In this document: piece by piece, positions 12,301 through 21,640 of the stretch
Layout: each line of letters starts with the position of its first letter
How positions within the stretch are numbered: position 1 is the stretch's first letter
Assembly (NCBI GenBank): GCA_021324575.1
Contig: JAJPIW010000011.1
Location: 1 to 64,000, forward strand
Direction of reading: 5' to 3'
Length of the DNA stretch: 64,000 nt
Source: Intrasporangiaceae bacterium
GTDB lineage: Bacteria; Actinomycetota; Actinomycetes; Actinomycetales; Dermatophilaceae
Program-made: the position numbers and the translations under genes
The notes under the pieces: generated by a model
Told to the model about the DNA's origin: nothing
What the model saw: only the letters and a program-made list of their open reading frames with translations
The model's database searches: none

Positions 12301-15300
12301 TCAGAGCTCGGACCCCTCCTGGGGAGGACGACCCGAGTCGACGAACTTGCGCATCCGTATGCCGCGGGGCTTGAGGGTCGGGACCTCGCCCGGCTTCGCG
12401 TCGACCCACCAGCGGTAGGCCAGGTCGCGGTGCACCAGGTCGATGGCGTACGAGCGGTCGGGCGTGATCGGTACCGGCTGCTCGGTGTCGTAGTCGGCCT
12501 GGCTGGCCACGAAGGGCGGGAGCTTGCCGGCCCGCGCCCGCTCGTTGGCGCGCACCCGACCAAGGGCCAGCAGGGGGGCCAGGACCGGGACCACGAGGGT
12601 GAGGACGACGCCGAGGACGAGCGCCATGGCGCACAGCGAGCGGGCCCAGAGCGCCTCGTGCCAGTTGTAGGGATCGGCGACGAGCACGCAGGCGACGGCG
12701 AGGTAGACCCAGCCGTAGAGGACAGACCAGCCGGCCTGGACCCCTGCCGGCTGCGCAACCCGGAGGAAGGTCCAGGTGACGACCGACTCACCGCGCTGCT
12801 CGTGGAGGGACTGCAGGGCGAACCCGGTGTAGCTCGAGACGAGCAGGCCGACGAGCGCGAGAACGACCGCGACCGCGATGCACCAGCCGAGATGGCGGTG
12901 CAGCGTGTCATCGATGCGCGTCCACCCGGACGCGACGACCCACCAGGCCAGGACGAACGGCACCGCGAGGATGAGGATCCGCCCGCCGAGCTCGACGACC
13001 GAGCGCCAGATCCCCTTGAGGCGGCGCACGATTCCCTCGGCCAGGTGACCCCAGAGGGTCGGGCTGGGATGGGCGACGGGCGGGACGCCGACCTTGGTCG
13101 CGAGGGCGCCCAGCGCGGCATACGGGCTGGCCGTCGCCGCCGGCAGGGTGCCGAGGAGCATCAGTCCGAGGCTCAGCACGACGATCGCCCCGACGACGAC
13201 CAGGCCGTGCGTCGACTCACTCGTCGAGCCGGTTCCGGAGCGGGTGCGGTCGACTGCGTCGGCGACGAGCGGCACGAGCGGGGTGAGCAGGACGAGCCCG
13301 TGGAGCATCGTCCCGGCCCGGAGCGCGCCGTAGGCGAAGGCGAGCAGGATCAGGGACAGGCCGAACGCCGAGGCCGGTGCCGAGACCGCGCTCGGCAGCG
13401 CCCCGAAGACGGAGAGGGCGACGAGGACCGCCCCGAGCGCCAGCCCGAGGAGGGCCAGGCTGCGGGCGATGACCGACTTGGCGGTGAGCCCGGTCATCCC
13501 CCAGAACACGACGAGCATGGAGCCGCGGATGGCACGCGTCACCGGTCGGATGGCCGCGAAGCCCGAGCGGGGCGAGTCCAGGGCGGTTGCGGCCACGGCA
13601 GCGGCGGTCGTGGCGGTCCGCAGCATCAGGTCACTGCTCAGCTCGCCCTCCAGCGGCTCCCGCCCGACCCCGGCCCGGTCGAATGCCTCGAGCAGGCGTA
13701 CCCGGTCGCCCGGGTCGACGGCATCGGCACCGTGCTGCTCGACGACTCCCGTGACCCGGGTGAGCAGGTCGGCGTTCTGGGTGAGGAAGAACTGGCCCCG
13801 GGACCGCTCGTTCGCCCCGTCCAGGGCGTCGGACCGGATCGCGGACACCAGCGCCGGCACGTCGACCGGGAGCGTCTGCAGGTGTACTGCCCAGGCGAAG
13901 AGCCCGGCGAGCCCGGGCATCGACGGCGGCAGGTCCCCCGGTGGCACCCGGTCGACGTCGAAACAGTCGGCGAGCTCCTTGCGGGCCTGGGCGGCCAGGC
14001 TGACGACCCGACCGTCCTCGGCGGCGGTCGACCCCGCGAACAGCTCGGCCACGAGTCCTTGCACGGTGGCCGCTGCCCGGCTGTCGGGCGTCCCGCTTCC
14101 CTCGAGGTAGCCGCTGAGCACCGCGGTCCGGCGCAGCCGGGTCGGTGCCAGGACGGTGAGGGCCAGAACGGTCGCGGCGTCGAGCCGGCCCCAGATCCAG
14201 TCGTTGAGCCGCCAGGAGCGCTTGAGGAAGCCGCCGAACCGGCTCACCGACATACCGCCCAGCTTGTCGTCGGCCGTGCGGGTGTGCCGGGTGAACCCGT
14301 TGACCGTCTGGGCCGAGAGCTGGACGAGCTCGACCGGCAGCGTCGTCCCCGTCGCGACCTCGTCGCCGAGTGCGGTCGTGGCCACCTCGAGCTGGAGCAG
14401 CCGGGTGAGCAGGGTGGCGTCGTCGATCGGGTCAGCACCGGCCGCCAGCACGTTGCGCCACACGTCCAGCCGGGCGTCGGCGACGATGAGCGACTCCTCG
14501 GTCGCCAGCCGGTCGACGGTGCGGCGGAGGACCGGGACGACCGTGGCCAGGCAGCCGACGACCTGGTCGACCTGCGCTCGCACGGTCGCGCCGGCCGAGC
14601 CGGACCGCTCCCGCGCCGAGGTCAGCCAGGACGTCAGCGCCGTCTGGACCGCGGCGCGGCGCGCGTCCTGCTCCTTGCAGCTCTGGGTGCGCTCGAAGAC
14701 CAGGTTGCCCTCGGCCGCGACGATCTGGGCGAGCAGGTCGTCCAGGCCGTCGACCGACTGGCCGAGCATCAGGCTGGCGTAACAACCGAGCCGGAACGCC
14801 CAGTAGCTCTGGCCGGGTTCGAGGGTGAGCAGCACCGGGTCGGTGTCCCACGGCCCGTCGGTGTCCATCCGCGCGTCCTCGGTGCGCAGGGCCGCTTCCG
14901 AGACGGTCTCGCGGGCCGCCTTGACGATGTCGTAGTCAGGCCCAGGGGGAAGCACCCAGACGAGCCGCCGCAGGAGGTCGCCGACGGCCTCGGCGATCCG
15001 CTCGGCCCCGGTGACCCCCCAGCCCCAGCCGGGCCCGGTGTCGGGTGCAGACCCCGTGGGCATCGTGCTCGGGACATAGGGCAGGCCGACCACCATGCCC
15101 TGCGCCCTCGGTGCGTTCGGCGAGTTCGGCACGACCCGGGCGTCACCGTCGTCGAGCCACTCCTGGGCCTTCTCCGCGGCGGCCCGGATCCGCTCGTACC
15201 CCCAGCCGGCCGCCTGGTCCTGCTGCGCCATCGGGAGCGCCGCCACGAGGTCGACCATCCGCTGCGACAGGTCACGTGCGGCGCGCCAGATCCGCAGCCG

Positions 15301-16536
15301 GCGGTAGTGCGGATAGAGGGTCCGGGCCAGGTCCTCCAGCCCCTCCTCCCCCTGGCCGGCCACCGTCGCGAGGATGTCGCTGCGGGTCCCGCGCCGTCCG
15401 GCGGCGAGCCGGTTGTGTGCCTCGACCTCCTCGACGAAGGTCCGGCCGCCCTGGGCCGTGAGCGAGCCCAACAGCCCGGTCACCGTGTCACGGATCGTCG
15501 GGGGCGCGGTGAAGTCGTCGGCGGGGTCCAGCCCCGGCTCGGGCGCGTGCGGATAGACGAGCAGCATGACCCGGCGGACCGGGCCGGCGGAGGGCATCGC
15601 CTGGATCGCCTTGAGCGCGTATGCGGTTGGCGTGTTGGCGAGGAGCCCGCCGTCGACGGCATACCGCGACCGGTCGCGACCTCCGGCACCGTCGCCCCAC
15701 GCGGCGACCGCCGACTCCATGTCCGGCCGGACCTGCTGGTCCTCACGGCTGCGTGGCGACGTGGCGGGGTTCTCGCCGACCGGGACGTAGGTGGGCTCGA
15801 AGGCGATCGGGAAGCTGGCACTGGCTCTGGCCGCCAACGCCAGCTGGGCGGCTGTGAAGCGAATCGCCGTGGGAGAGAAGGGATCAGCCGCGCGCAAGCC
15901 GGTGGCCGGGTTGATCTGGGGGACCGGCCATCGGCTCCAGCGAAGGCGTGCGGCGTGCAGCGACTGCGGCAGCCTCTGGCCCAGTGCATCGGTCGTCACG
16001 AGCTGGTTGCCCTTGAGCACGGTCGTGGCGATGGTGAGGTCGATCGGCGCCTCGCTCGGCGACCGCCAGTCCAGCGGTGCCGCCATCTGGGTCAGGGCGG
16101 CGTTGAGCTCGGGGAGGAAGAAGTCGTCCCCCCGCAGCAGCGAGGACGGGGCTCCTCGGAACGGCTGGCGCAGCAGCGTCTCGATCTGGCCCTGGTCGAT
16201 CCAAACGTCGCGCAGGGCGTCGACCCGGGCCCGCCCGTTGACCTGGGCCAGGGCGAGCGCGGCCCCGTTGATGCCGCCGGCCGAGGTCCCTGCGATGACG
16301 TCGGCTCGGGCGGTGGCGCCGGCAAGGGCGAGCATCAGCCCGTATGCCGTGCGCGATGTCTCCCCCTGGCCGGCCTTGATCAGCCGGTCCAGCTCCAGGA
16401 CGGTGCCACCCATCCAGACGGCGAGGCTGACCCCTCCGTTGAGGACGACACAGAACCGGACCTCCTCGGCCGGGACGGTGCCCAGCGCAGCGAACCCGGC
16501 CAGGCCGGTGCCCGCACCCACCTCCGTCTGCGCCAT
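12301..16536 (-). CDS. Patatin-like phospholipase with C-terminal membrane domain
   Basis: The 1411-residue protein begins with a patatin domain: oxyanion-hole glycines in NGGVSLAVWMGG (34-44), nucleophile Ser85 in GTSAGG, SASFPIAFEP (240-249) and the catalytic Asp of DGG at 295. This gives a Ser-Asp dyad for lipid acyl hydrolysis. A long helical middle section follows. From about residue 1060 to 1340 there are at least six hydrophobic spans, e.g. FGLSLILLAFAYGA and LVVVGAIVVLSLGLMLLG, so the C-terminus is membrane-embedded. This layout fits the DUF3376/patatin-like actinobacterial group. The ATG at 16536 has a strong GAAGGAGAGG site. A potential terminator and era lie upstream. Confidence 0.87.
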   Translation of the reverse strand: MAQTEVGAGTGLAGFAALGTVPAEEVRFCVVLNGGVSLAVWMGGTVLELDRLIKAGQGETSRTAYGLMLALAGATARADVIAGTSAGGINGAALALAQVNGRARVDALRDVWIDQGQIETLLRQPFRGAPSSLLRGDDFFLPELNAALTQMAAPLDWRSPSEAPIDLTIATTVLKGNQLVTTDALGQRLPQSLHAARLRWSRWPVPQINPATGLRAADPFSPTAIRFTAAQLALAARASASFPIAFEPTYVPVGENPATSPRSREDQQVRPDMESAVAAWGDGAGGRDRSRYAVDGGLLANTPTAYALKAIQAMPSAGPVRRVMLLVYPHAPEPGLDPADDFTAPPTIRDTVTGLLGSLTAQGGRTFVEEVEAHNRLAAGRRGTRSDILATVAGQGEEGLEDLARTLYPHYRRLRIWRAARDLSQRMVDLVAALPMAQQDQAAGWGYERIRAAAEKAQEWLDDGDARVVPNSPNAPRAQGMVVGLPYVPSTMPTGSAPDTGPGWGWGVTGAERIAEAVGDLLRRLVWVLPPGPDYDIVKAARETVSEAALRTEDARMDTDGPWDTDPVLLTLEPGQSYWAFRLGCYASLMLGQSVDGLDDLLAQIVAAEGNLVFERTQSCKEQDARRAAVQTALTSWLTSARERSGSAGATVRAQVDQVVGCLATVVPVLRRTVDRLATEESLIVADARLDVWRNVLAAGADPIDDATLLTRLLQLEVATTALGDEVATGTTLPVELVQLSAQTVNGFTRHTRTADDKLGGMSVSRFGGFLKRSWRLNDWIWGRLDAATVLALTVLAPTRLRRTAVLSGYLEGSGTPDSRAAATVQGLVAELFAGSTAAEDGRVVSLAAQARKELADCFDVDRVPPGDLPPSMPGLAGLFAWAVHLQTLPVDVPALVSAIRSDALDGANERSRGQFFLTQNADLLTRVTGVVEQHGADAVDPGDRVRLLEAFDRAGVGREPLEGELSSDLMLRTATTAAAVAATALDSPRSGFAAIRPVTRAIRGSMLVVFWGMTGLTAKSVIARSLALLGLALGAVLVALSVFGALPSAVSAPASAFGLSLILLAFAYGALRAGTMLHGLVLLTPLVPLVADAVDRTRSGTGSTSESTHGLVVVGAIVVLSLGLMLLGTLPAATASPYAALGALATKVGVPPVAHPSPTLWGHLAEGIVRRLKGIWRSVVELGGRILILAVPFVLAWWVVASGWTRIDDTLHRHLGWCIAVAVVLALVGLLVSSYTGFALQSLHEQRGESVVTWTFLRVAQPAGVQAGWSVLYGWVYLAVACVLVADPYNWHEALWARSLCAMALVLGVVLTLVVPVLAPLLALGRVRANERARAGKLPPFVASQADYDTEQPVPITPDRSYAIDLVHRDLAYRWWVDAKPGEVPTLKPRGIRMRKFVDSGRPPQEGSEL

Positions 16537-16636
16537 GGCCTCTCCTTCGCGACAGGCATGCCCTCCTCCCGAGGATGTCGTGCGGGAGACCCGGCAGTCC
16601 GGCATACGAGGGGCCCTCACCCGATCAGCCGATGCC

Positions 16637-16684
16637 TTGCGTCTGCGGATCTGAGGTCCCCCCACCTCAGATCCGCAGACGCAA
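16637..16684 (-). terminator. 21-bp perfect hairpin with a six-C loop after era
   Basis: Arms 16637-16657 and 16664-16684 are perfectly complementary over 21 bases and enclose six C residues on the + strand (six G on the - strand). It begins six bases beyond the era stop codon and separates era from the patatin-like gene, so it is placed to end the phoH-ybeY-era transcript. No T-tract follows. Confidence 0.75.
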
Positions 16685-16690
16685 CGGGGC

Positions 16691-17605
16691 TCAGAAACCC
16701 AGGCGCTGCAGCTGTTTCGGGTCGCGCTGCCAGTCCTTGGCGACCTTGACGTGCAGGTCGAGGAAGACCTTCTGGCCGAGCAGTGCCTCGATCCCGCGAC
16801 GGGCGTTGGAGCCGACCTCGCGCAGCCGCGACCCGCCCTTGCCGATGACGATGGCCTTCTGCGAGGAGCGCTCGACGAACACGTTGACCCGGACGTCGAG
16901 GAGGGGCTTGCCCTCCGGCCGGCCCTCCCGCGGGAGCATCTCCTCGACGACGACGGCCAGGGAGTGGGGCAGCTCGTCGCGGACCCCTTCGAGGGCCGCC
17001 TCGCGGACCAGCTCGGCGATCATGACCGCTTCCGGCTCGTCGGTGAGGACCCCGTCGGGGTAGAGCGGTCCGGGCGAGGCGGGCAGGTGGGAGGCGAGGA
17101 CGCCGGCGACGACGTCGACCTGCTCGCCGCTCACCGCCGAGCACGGGACGATGTCGGCCCAGTCGCCCAGCCGGTCGATGGCGATGAGGTGCTCGGCGAG
17201 CCGCTCCCGGTCCACCCGGTCGGTCTTCGTCGCGATGGCGACGACGGGGCGGCGGCGCACCTGGCTGAGCTCCTTCAGCTCGGCGGCGATGAACTCGTCG
17301 CCCGGCCCGACCCGCTGGTCGGCCGGCAGGCAGAACCCGATGACGTCGACCTCGAGGAGGGTCTGCCGGACCAGGTCGTTGAGCCGCTCACCGAGGAGGG
17401 TGCGTGGTTTGTGCAGGCCGGGAGTGTCGACGAGGATCAGCTGGCTGCTGTCGGTCGTCACGATCCCGCGAATCGTGTGCCGAGTGGTCTGCGGCTTGGA
17501 GGAGGTGATGGCCACCTTCTGGCCGACAAGGGCGTTGGTGAGGGTCGACTTGCCCGCGTTGGGGCGGCCGATGAGGCAGGCGAACCCTGCGGCATACGTG
17601 CTCAT
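16691..17605 (-). CDS. era: GTPase Era
   Basis: Binds near the 3' end of 16S rRNA and helps mature the small ribosomal subunit. The 304-residue protein has G1 GRPNAGKS (13-20), the switch region KPQTTRHTIRGI, G3 DTPG, G4 TKTD and a C-terminal KH domain with VIGKGGSRLREVGSNAR. G4 has threonine in place of the usual asparagine (NKxD), a variant found in actinobacteria. Its start abuts the stop of the CNNM/CorC gene with no spacer, so it is the last gene of the HIT-phoH-ybeY-corC-era unit. Confidence 0.95.
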   Translation of the reverse strand: MSTYAAGFACLIGRPNAGKSTLTNALVGQKVAITSSKPQTTRHTIRGIVTTDSSQLILVDTPGLHKPRTLLGERLNDLVRQTLLEVDVIGFCLPADQRVGPGDEFIAAELKELSQVRRRPVVAIATKTDRVDRERLAEHLIAIDRLGDWADIVPCSAVSGEQVDVVAGVLASHLPASPGPLYPDGVLTDEPEAVMIAELVREAALEGVRDELPHSLAVVVEEMLPREGRPEGKPLLDVRVNVFVERSSQKAIVIGKGGSRLREVGSNARRGIEALLGQKVFLDLHVKVAKDWQRDPKQLQRLGF

Positions 17606-18988
17606 TCAGGTGGCCTCCGAGACCTCGTGGCGTGAGGGGTCGGCGGGTTCTGCCGACTCCGGTGGTGCGAGGTCCTCCGGTGCGGCCCCCGGCTCCGCGG
17701 ACTGCCCCTCCGCCGCCTCGCCGTGGGGTGCCGGCCCGGGAACGCGTTCGACGAGGACGGTCGCGATCCGGTGCCGACGTCCCGCCATCCGTTCGGCGAC
17801 GAGCGACAGACCATGCACGTCGCAGGAGGAGCCGACGATCGGCACCTGGCCGATGGTCTTGCCGATGAGGCCCCCGACGGTTGCGACCTCGTCGTCCTCC
17901 AGCTCCAGGCCGAACAGGTCACCGAGGTCCTCGATGGCCATCGTCGCGTCGACCCGGTAGCGGCCGTCGCCGAGGTCCTCGACCTCGGGCTCCTCGCGGT
18001 CGTACTCGTCGGCGATCTCGCCGACGATCTCCTCGATGATGTCCTCGATCGTCACCAGGCCGGCGGTGCCGCCGTACTCGTCGACGACGAGGGCGAAGTG
18101 GCTCTGCTCGCGCTGCATGTCACGAAGCAGGTCGTCGACCGGCTTGGACTCCGGGACGAAGTGGATGGGGCGCATCATCGCCGTGACGGGATGGCTGCCC
18201 GCCTCCGCGTCGCCGTTGAGCCGGCGGGCGACGTCCTTGAAGTAGAGGAGGCCGAGGACGTCGTCGGAGCCGTTGCCGACGACCGGGATCCGGGAGAAGC
18301 CGGAGCGGAGGAACAAGGACATGGCATGGCGGCCGAGGCGCTCGTGGTCGATGGTCACCATGTCGGTGCGCGGGACCATGACCTCGCGGGCGATGGTGTC
18401 ACCGAGCTCGAAGACGGAGTGGATCATCTCCCGCTCGTCGGCCTCGATGAGCGAGTTCTCACCGGCCAGGTCGACGAGGTCGCGCAGCTCGGACTCGCTC
18501 TGGAACGGACCGTCACGGTAGCCGCGACCCGGGGTCACGGCATTACCGATCGCGACGAGGAGCCTGGCCAGCGGTCCCAGGACGCGGCGCAGCCAGACGA
18601 CGACGGGGGCCCCGAGCCGGGCCACCGCGTCGACGTGCTGACGGCCCACGGTCCGGGGCGAGACACCCACGACGACGAAGCTGAGGAGCGCCATGACCCC
18701 CACCGCGATGAACAGCGGCTTCCAGGTCCCCGCGACGAGGGTCTTGACGGCGACGGTGATCATCGCCATCGCGGCGGACTCGCAGACGACCCGCACGAAC
18801 GTCGTCACCGAGAGGTATGCCGCGGAGTCCTCGAGGATCCGCACCAGAGCCGTGGCCCCGGGCTTGCCCTCGTCGAACAGCTCGGCGGCGCGGACCCGCG
18901 ACACCCGCCACAGCGCCTCCTCGACGGCCGCGAGCGCGAACGCCAGAATGATCGCCACGACGGCGAGGGTGAGCAGGGTGCTGACCAT
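17606..18988 (-). CDS. CNNM/CorC-HlyC family membrane protein with CBS domains
   Basis: The 460-residue protein has an N-terminal DUF21 membrane domain with about three to four hydrophobic helices ([39 protein letters not shown]). A tandem CBS pair follows ([14 protein letters not shown] to [15 protein letters not shown], residues 200-330), then a CorC/HlyC transporter-associated domain. The final 60 residues are proline/glutamate-rich and look disordered. Family members are linked to magnesium or cobalt efflux and homeostasis. It sits between ybeY (16 bases) and era (no gap), the usual actinobacterial position. Confidence 0.9.
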   Translation of the reverse strand: MVSTLLTLAVVAIILAFALAAVEEALWRVSRVRAAELFDEGKPGATALVRILEDSAAYLSVTTFVRVVCESAAMAMITVAVKTLVAGTWKPLFIAVGVMALLSFVVVGVSPRTVGRQHVDAVARLGAPVVVWLRRVLGPLARLLVAIGNAVTPGRGYRDGPFQSESELRDLVDLAGENSLIEADEREMIHSVFELGDTIAREVMVPRTDMVTIDHERLGRHAMSLFLRSGFSRIPVVGNGSDDVLGLLYFKDVARRLNGDAEAGSHPVTAMMRPIHFVPESKPVDDLLRDMQREQSHFALVVDEYGGTAGLVTIEDIIEEIVGEIADEYDREEPEVEDLGDGRYRVDATMAIEDLGDLFGLELEDDEVATVGGLIGKTIGQVPIVGSSCDVHGLSLVAERMAGRRHRIATVLVERVPGPAPHGEAAEGQSAEPGAAPEDLAPPESAEPADPSRHEVSEAT

Positions 18989-19003
18989 GTGCGGGGGTGA
19001 CGA

Positions 19004-19468
19004 TCAGGCAGTGCGGCCGCGCGTGGCGAGGAAGGTGAGCAGGAGCTGACGTTGCAGCTCGAACATCTCCTTCTCCTCCTCGGGCTCCGCGTGGTCGAAG
19101 CCGAGCAGGTGCAGGATGCCGTGTGTCGTGAGGAGGAGCAGCTCCTCCTCGGTGGCGTGGCCGGCCGCGGCGGCCTGCTTGGCAGCCACCGTGGGGCAGA
19201 GCACGACGTCGCCGAGCATGCCGGCCTCGCTCGTGGACCCCTCGGCGCCCGGGCGCAGCTCGTCCATCGGGAAGCTCATGACGTCGGTCGGGCCGGGCAG
19301 GTCCATCCACTGCACGTGGAGGGTCTCCATGGCCGCCTCGTCGACGAGAGTGATCGCCAGCTCGGCCTGCGGGTGGACCCGCATCTCGCCCATGACGTAG
19401 CGGGCGCAGGCCACCAGCTCCAGCTCGTCCACGACGACGTCAGTCTCGTTGTGCACGTCGATGCTCAC
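19004..19468 (-). CDS. ybeY: Endoribonuclease YbeY
   Basis: Metal-dependent RNase that matures 16S rRNA and takes part in ribosome quality control. The 154-residue protein carries the zinc motif [11 protein letters not shown] near residue 118 and the preceding [10 protein letters not shown]. The GTG at 19468 overlaps the phoH stop as GTGA and is preceded by AGGGG, which settles the start; the upstream open frame is shared with the repeated phoH tail. Coupling to phoH is conserved across actinobacteria. Confidence 0.94.
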   Translation of the reverse strand: MSIDVHNETDVVVDELELVACARYVMGEMRVHPQAELAITLVDEAAMETLHVQWMDLPGPTDVMSFPMDELRPGAEGSTSEAGMLGDVVLCPTVAAKQAAAAGHATEEELLLLTTHGILHLLGFDHAEPEEEKEMFELQRQLLLTFLATRGRTA

Positions 19469-20625
19469 GCGGTCCCCTCCCCGACGTCGACTCGCCCTGA
19501 TCGCGCTGCTGGCTCTCCGCCACCGCGCCGGACTCCGTCCGTCCCGGCGCCGTGGGCCCTCCCGCCTCCGCCCCGGACTCCGTCCGTCCCGGCGCCGTGG
19601 GCCGAGTCCCACCGGCCGTAGGCGTTGACGATCTCGCCGACCAGGCGGTGCCGCACGACGTCGTGGGCGGTGAGGATCGAGAAGTGCACGTCCTCGACAC
19701 CGGCGAGGATGTCGCGGACGACGCGTAGCCCGGAGAGGTTCCCACCGGGCAGGTCGACCTGGGTCACGTCACCGGTGACGACCATCTTGGAGCCGAAGCC
19801 GAGCCGGGTGAGGAACATCTTCATCTGCTCCGGCGAGGTGTTCTGGGCCTCGTCCAGGATGATGAACGCGTCGTTGAGGCTCCTTCCCCGCATGTATGCC
19901 AGCGGTGCGACCTCGATCGTCCCCGCCGCCATCAGCTTGGGGATCGACTCCGGGTCGACCATGTCGTGGAGGGCGTCGTAGAGCGGGCGCAGGTACGGGT
20001 CGATCTTGTCGTTGAGTGTGCCGGGCAGGAACCCGAGCCGCTCCCCCGCCTCGACCGCAGGACGGGTCAGGATGATCCGGTTGACCTGCTTGGCCTGCAG
20101 TGCCGCGACCGCCTTGGCCATCGCCAGGTAGGTCTTCCCGGTGCCTGCGGGGCCGATGCCGAAGACGATGGTGTTGTCGTCGATCGCGTCGACGTAGTGC
20201 TTCTGGTTCAGCGTCTTGGGCCGGATCGTCCGGCCCCGGTTGGAGACGATGTTCATGGTGAGCACATCGGCGGGTCGTTCGACGGAGTTGGCCCGCAGCA
20301 TCTGGATCGAGCGCTCGACGGCGTCCCGGTTGAGCGGCTGTCCACCCTCGATGACGGCGAGCAGCTCGTCGAGGGTCCGCTCGACGAGGGCGATGTCGCC
20401 GCTCGGTCCGCTCACGTGGAACTCGTTGCCGCGCACGTGGATCTGGGCGCGCGGGAACGCCCGCTCCATAGTCCGCAGCAGTTCGTCGCGGGGACCGAGA
20501 AGGGTCACCATGTTGACGTCCGGAGGGATCACGACGGTGTGGGTCGGCAGGTGCCGGGTGGCCGGGCCCGCGTCAGCGGCGCCCTCGGCGGCACCCGGGG
20601 GGCGCTGGTCGGCAGGTTCAGTCAT
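19465..20625 (-). CDS. phoH: PhoH-like ATPase
   Basis: Predicted cytoplasmic RNA-associated ATPase. The 386-residue protein has an N-terminal KH-like segment, Walker [12 protein letters not shown] near residue 156, Walker [11 protein letters not shown] and the sensor block [13 protein letters not shown]. The core normally ends at about VNAYGRW. Here it is extended by roughly 45 residues containing two near-identical 15-residue units ([10 protein letters not shown]). Upstream the HIT gene ends 24 bases away on the same strand. Confidence 0.93.
   Translation of the reverse strand: MTEPADQRPPGAAEGAADAGPATRHLPTHTVVIPPDVNMVTLLGPRDELLRTMERAFPRAQIHVRGNEFHVSGPSGDIALVERTLDELLAVIEGGQPLNRDAVERSIQMLRANSVERPADVLTMNIVSNRGRTIRPKTLNQKHYVDAIDDNTIVFGIGPAGTGKTYLAMAKAVAALQAKQVNRIILTRPAVEAGERLGFLPGTLNDKIDPYLRPLYDALHDMVDPESIPKLMAAGTIEVAPLAYMRGRSLNDAFIILDEAQNTSPEQMKMFLTRLGFGSKMVVTGDVTQVDLPGGNLSGLRVVRDILAGVEDVHFSILTAHDVVRHRLVGEIVNAYGRWDSAHGAGTDGVRGGGGRAHGAGTDGVRRGGGEPAARSGRVDVGEGTA
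19528..19603 (-). repeat. 45-bp tandem duplication in the phoH tail
   Basis: A 31-base block (19528-19558) recurs exactly at 19573-19603, a 45-base period, so it stays in frame and encodes the repeated [10 protein letters not shown] units. The unit lies in the non-conserved C-terminal tail, beyond the ATPase core. Confidence 0.8.
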
Positions 20626-20649
20626 CGTGCCCCCAGTCTAGTTGGCCGC

Positions 20650-21015
20650 TCAGCCGGGCGGCCACGCCATGGACCGGCCGCCGAGGACGTGGACATGGGC
20701 GTGGAAGACGGTCTGGTGCGCGGCCGGCCCGGTGTTGGCGACCATCCGGTATCCGGCGTCCGGGCCGGCGAGGCCCTCCTGGTCGGCCACGGCCGCGGCC
20801 GCGGAGAAGAGCGAGACGACCTCCTCCGGCGCCTCGGCGACGAGGGAGGCGATGTCCGGCACGTGCCGCCGCGGGATGACGAGGACGTGGGTGGGCGCCT
20901 GCGGCTGGACGTCACGGAAGGCGAACGTCGACTCGGTCTCGTGCACGACATCGGCCGGGATGTCCCCGGCGATCAGCTTGCAGAACAGGCAGTTCGGGTC
21001 CGCGGCATACGACAT
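20650..21015 (-). CDS. HIT family nucleotide hydrolase
   Basis: The 121-residue protein has NCLFCKLIAGDIPADVV at the start and the histidine triad HAHVHVLGG near residue 105, the HINT/PKCI-like branch that hydrolyses AMP-lysine or AMP-lipid type conjugates. The start ATG at 21015 is the first at the family N-terminus. It heads the five-gene unit running leftwards to era. Confidence 0.93.
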   Translation of the reverse strand: MSYAADPNCLFCKLIAGDIPADVVHETESTFAFRDVQPQAPTHVLVIPRRHVPDIASLVAEAPEEVVSLFSAAAAVADQEGLAGPDAGYRMVANTGPAAHQTVFHAHVHVLGGRSMAWPPG

Positions 21016-21073
21016 GGCGCCGACACTATCGCCGCCGGGTAAACCGATCGGCCCGCCCGCGCGTGGATGATGC

Positions 21074-21640
21074 GTGACGATTGGGCTCATGGGCACGCGC
21101 GAGGACCCGGGGCGCCTCGGCAGCGCCGATGCGGCCGTGTCGGAGCTGTATGCCGCGCACTGGGCCGGGATGGTCCGGCTCGCGTGGCTGCTCGTCCACG
21201 ACCAGGGGGTCGCCGAGGAGATCGCCCAGGACAGCTTCGTGGCGCTGCACCGCCAGTGGGACCGGCTGGCCGACGAGGGCCGAGCGGTGGGGTACCTGCG
21301 TCGGACCGTCGTCAACCGGGCCCGATCGGCGCTGCGTCACGACAAGGTCGTCCGTCGACAGCACCTCGCCGACATCGCCGGCGGGAACGCCCTGGGCAGC
21401 CATGCCGCCCCCAGTGCCGAGGAGCAGGCCCTCGTGACCGAGCGCCACGACCGGGTCCTGGCCCTGCTCGCGGCATTGCCCGACCGCCAGCGCGAGGTGC
21501 TCACGCTGCGCTACTACGTCGACCTCGACGAGGCCGGAATCGCTGCCGCACTGGGGATCTCGCGCGGTGCCGTGAAGTCCCACGCGCACCGCGGCCTGCT
21601 CGCGCTGCGCTCGGCCACGACCGACGGGAGCCTCCGATGA
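21074..21640 (+). CDS. ECF-type RNA polymerase sigma factor (SigE/SigM-like)
   Basis: Sigma-70 family protein of about 188 residues with region 2 (ELYAAHWAGMVRLAWLLV, then GVAEEIAQDSFVALHR) and region 4 (LPDRQREVLTLRYYVDLDEAGIAAALGISRGAVKSHAHRGL). It recruits RNA polymerase to a small regulon. The start may be GTG at 21074, with GGATGA just upstream, or ATG at 21089. The next gene overlaps by ATGA and encodes a one-span membrane protein that is the probable anti-sigma partner. Confidence 0.88.
   Translation: MTIGLMGTREDPGRLGSADAAVSELYAAHWAGMVRLAWLLVHDQGVAEEIAQDSFVALHRQWDRLADEGRAVGYLRRTVVNRARSALRHDKVVRRQHLADIAGGNALGSHAAPSAEEQALVTERHDRVLALLAALPDRQREVLTLRYYVDLDEAGIAAALGISRGAVKSHAHRGLLALRSATTDGSLR

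Noticed and set aside
16637-16684. 6C small RNA
   Set aside because: Only one hairpin is present, while 6C RNAs have two C-rich-loop hairpins; the position just past era favours a terminator.
12430-16749. Very long open frame on the + strand opposite the patatin-like gene
   Set aside because: High GC leaves antisense frames open; the product is low-complexity R/G/D-rich, whereas the - strand frame has a catalytic dyad and membrane spans.
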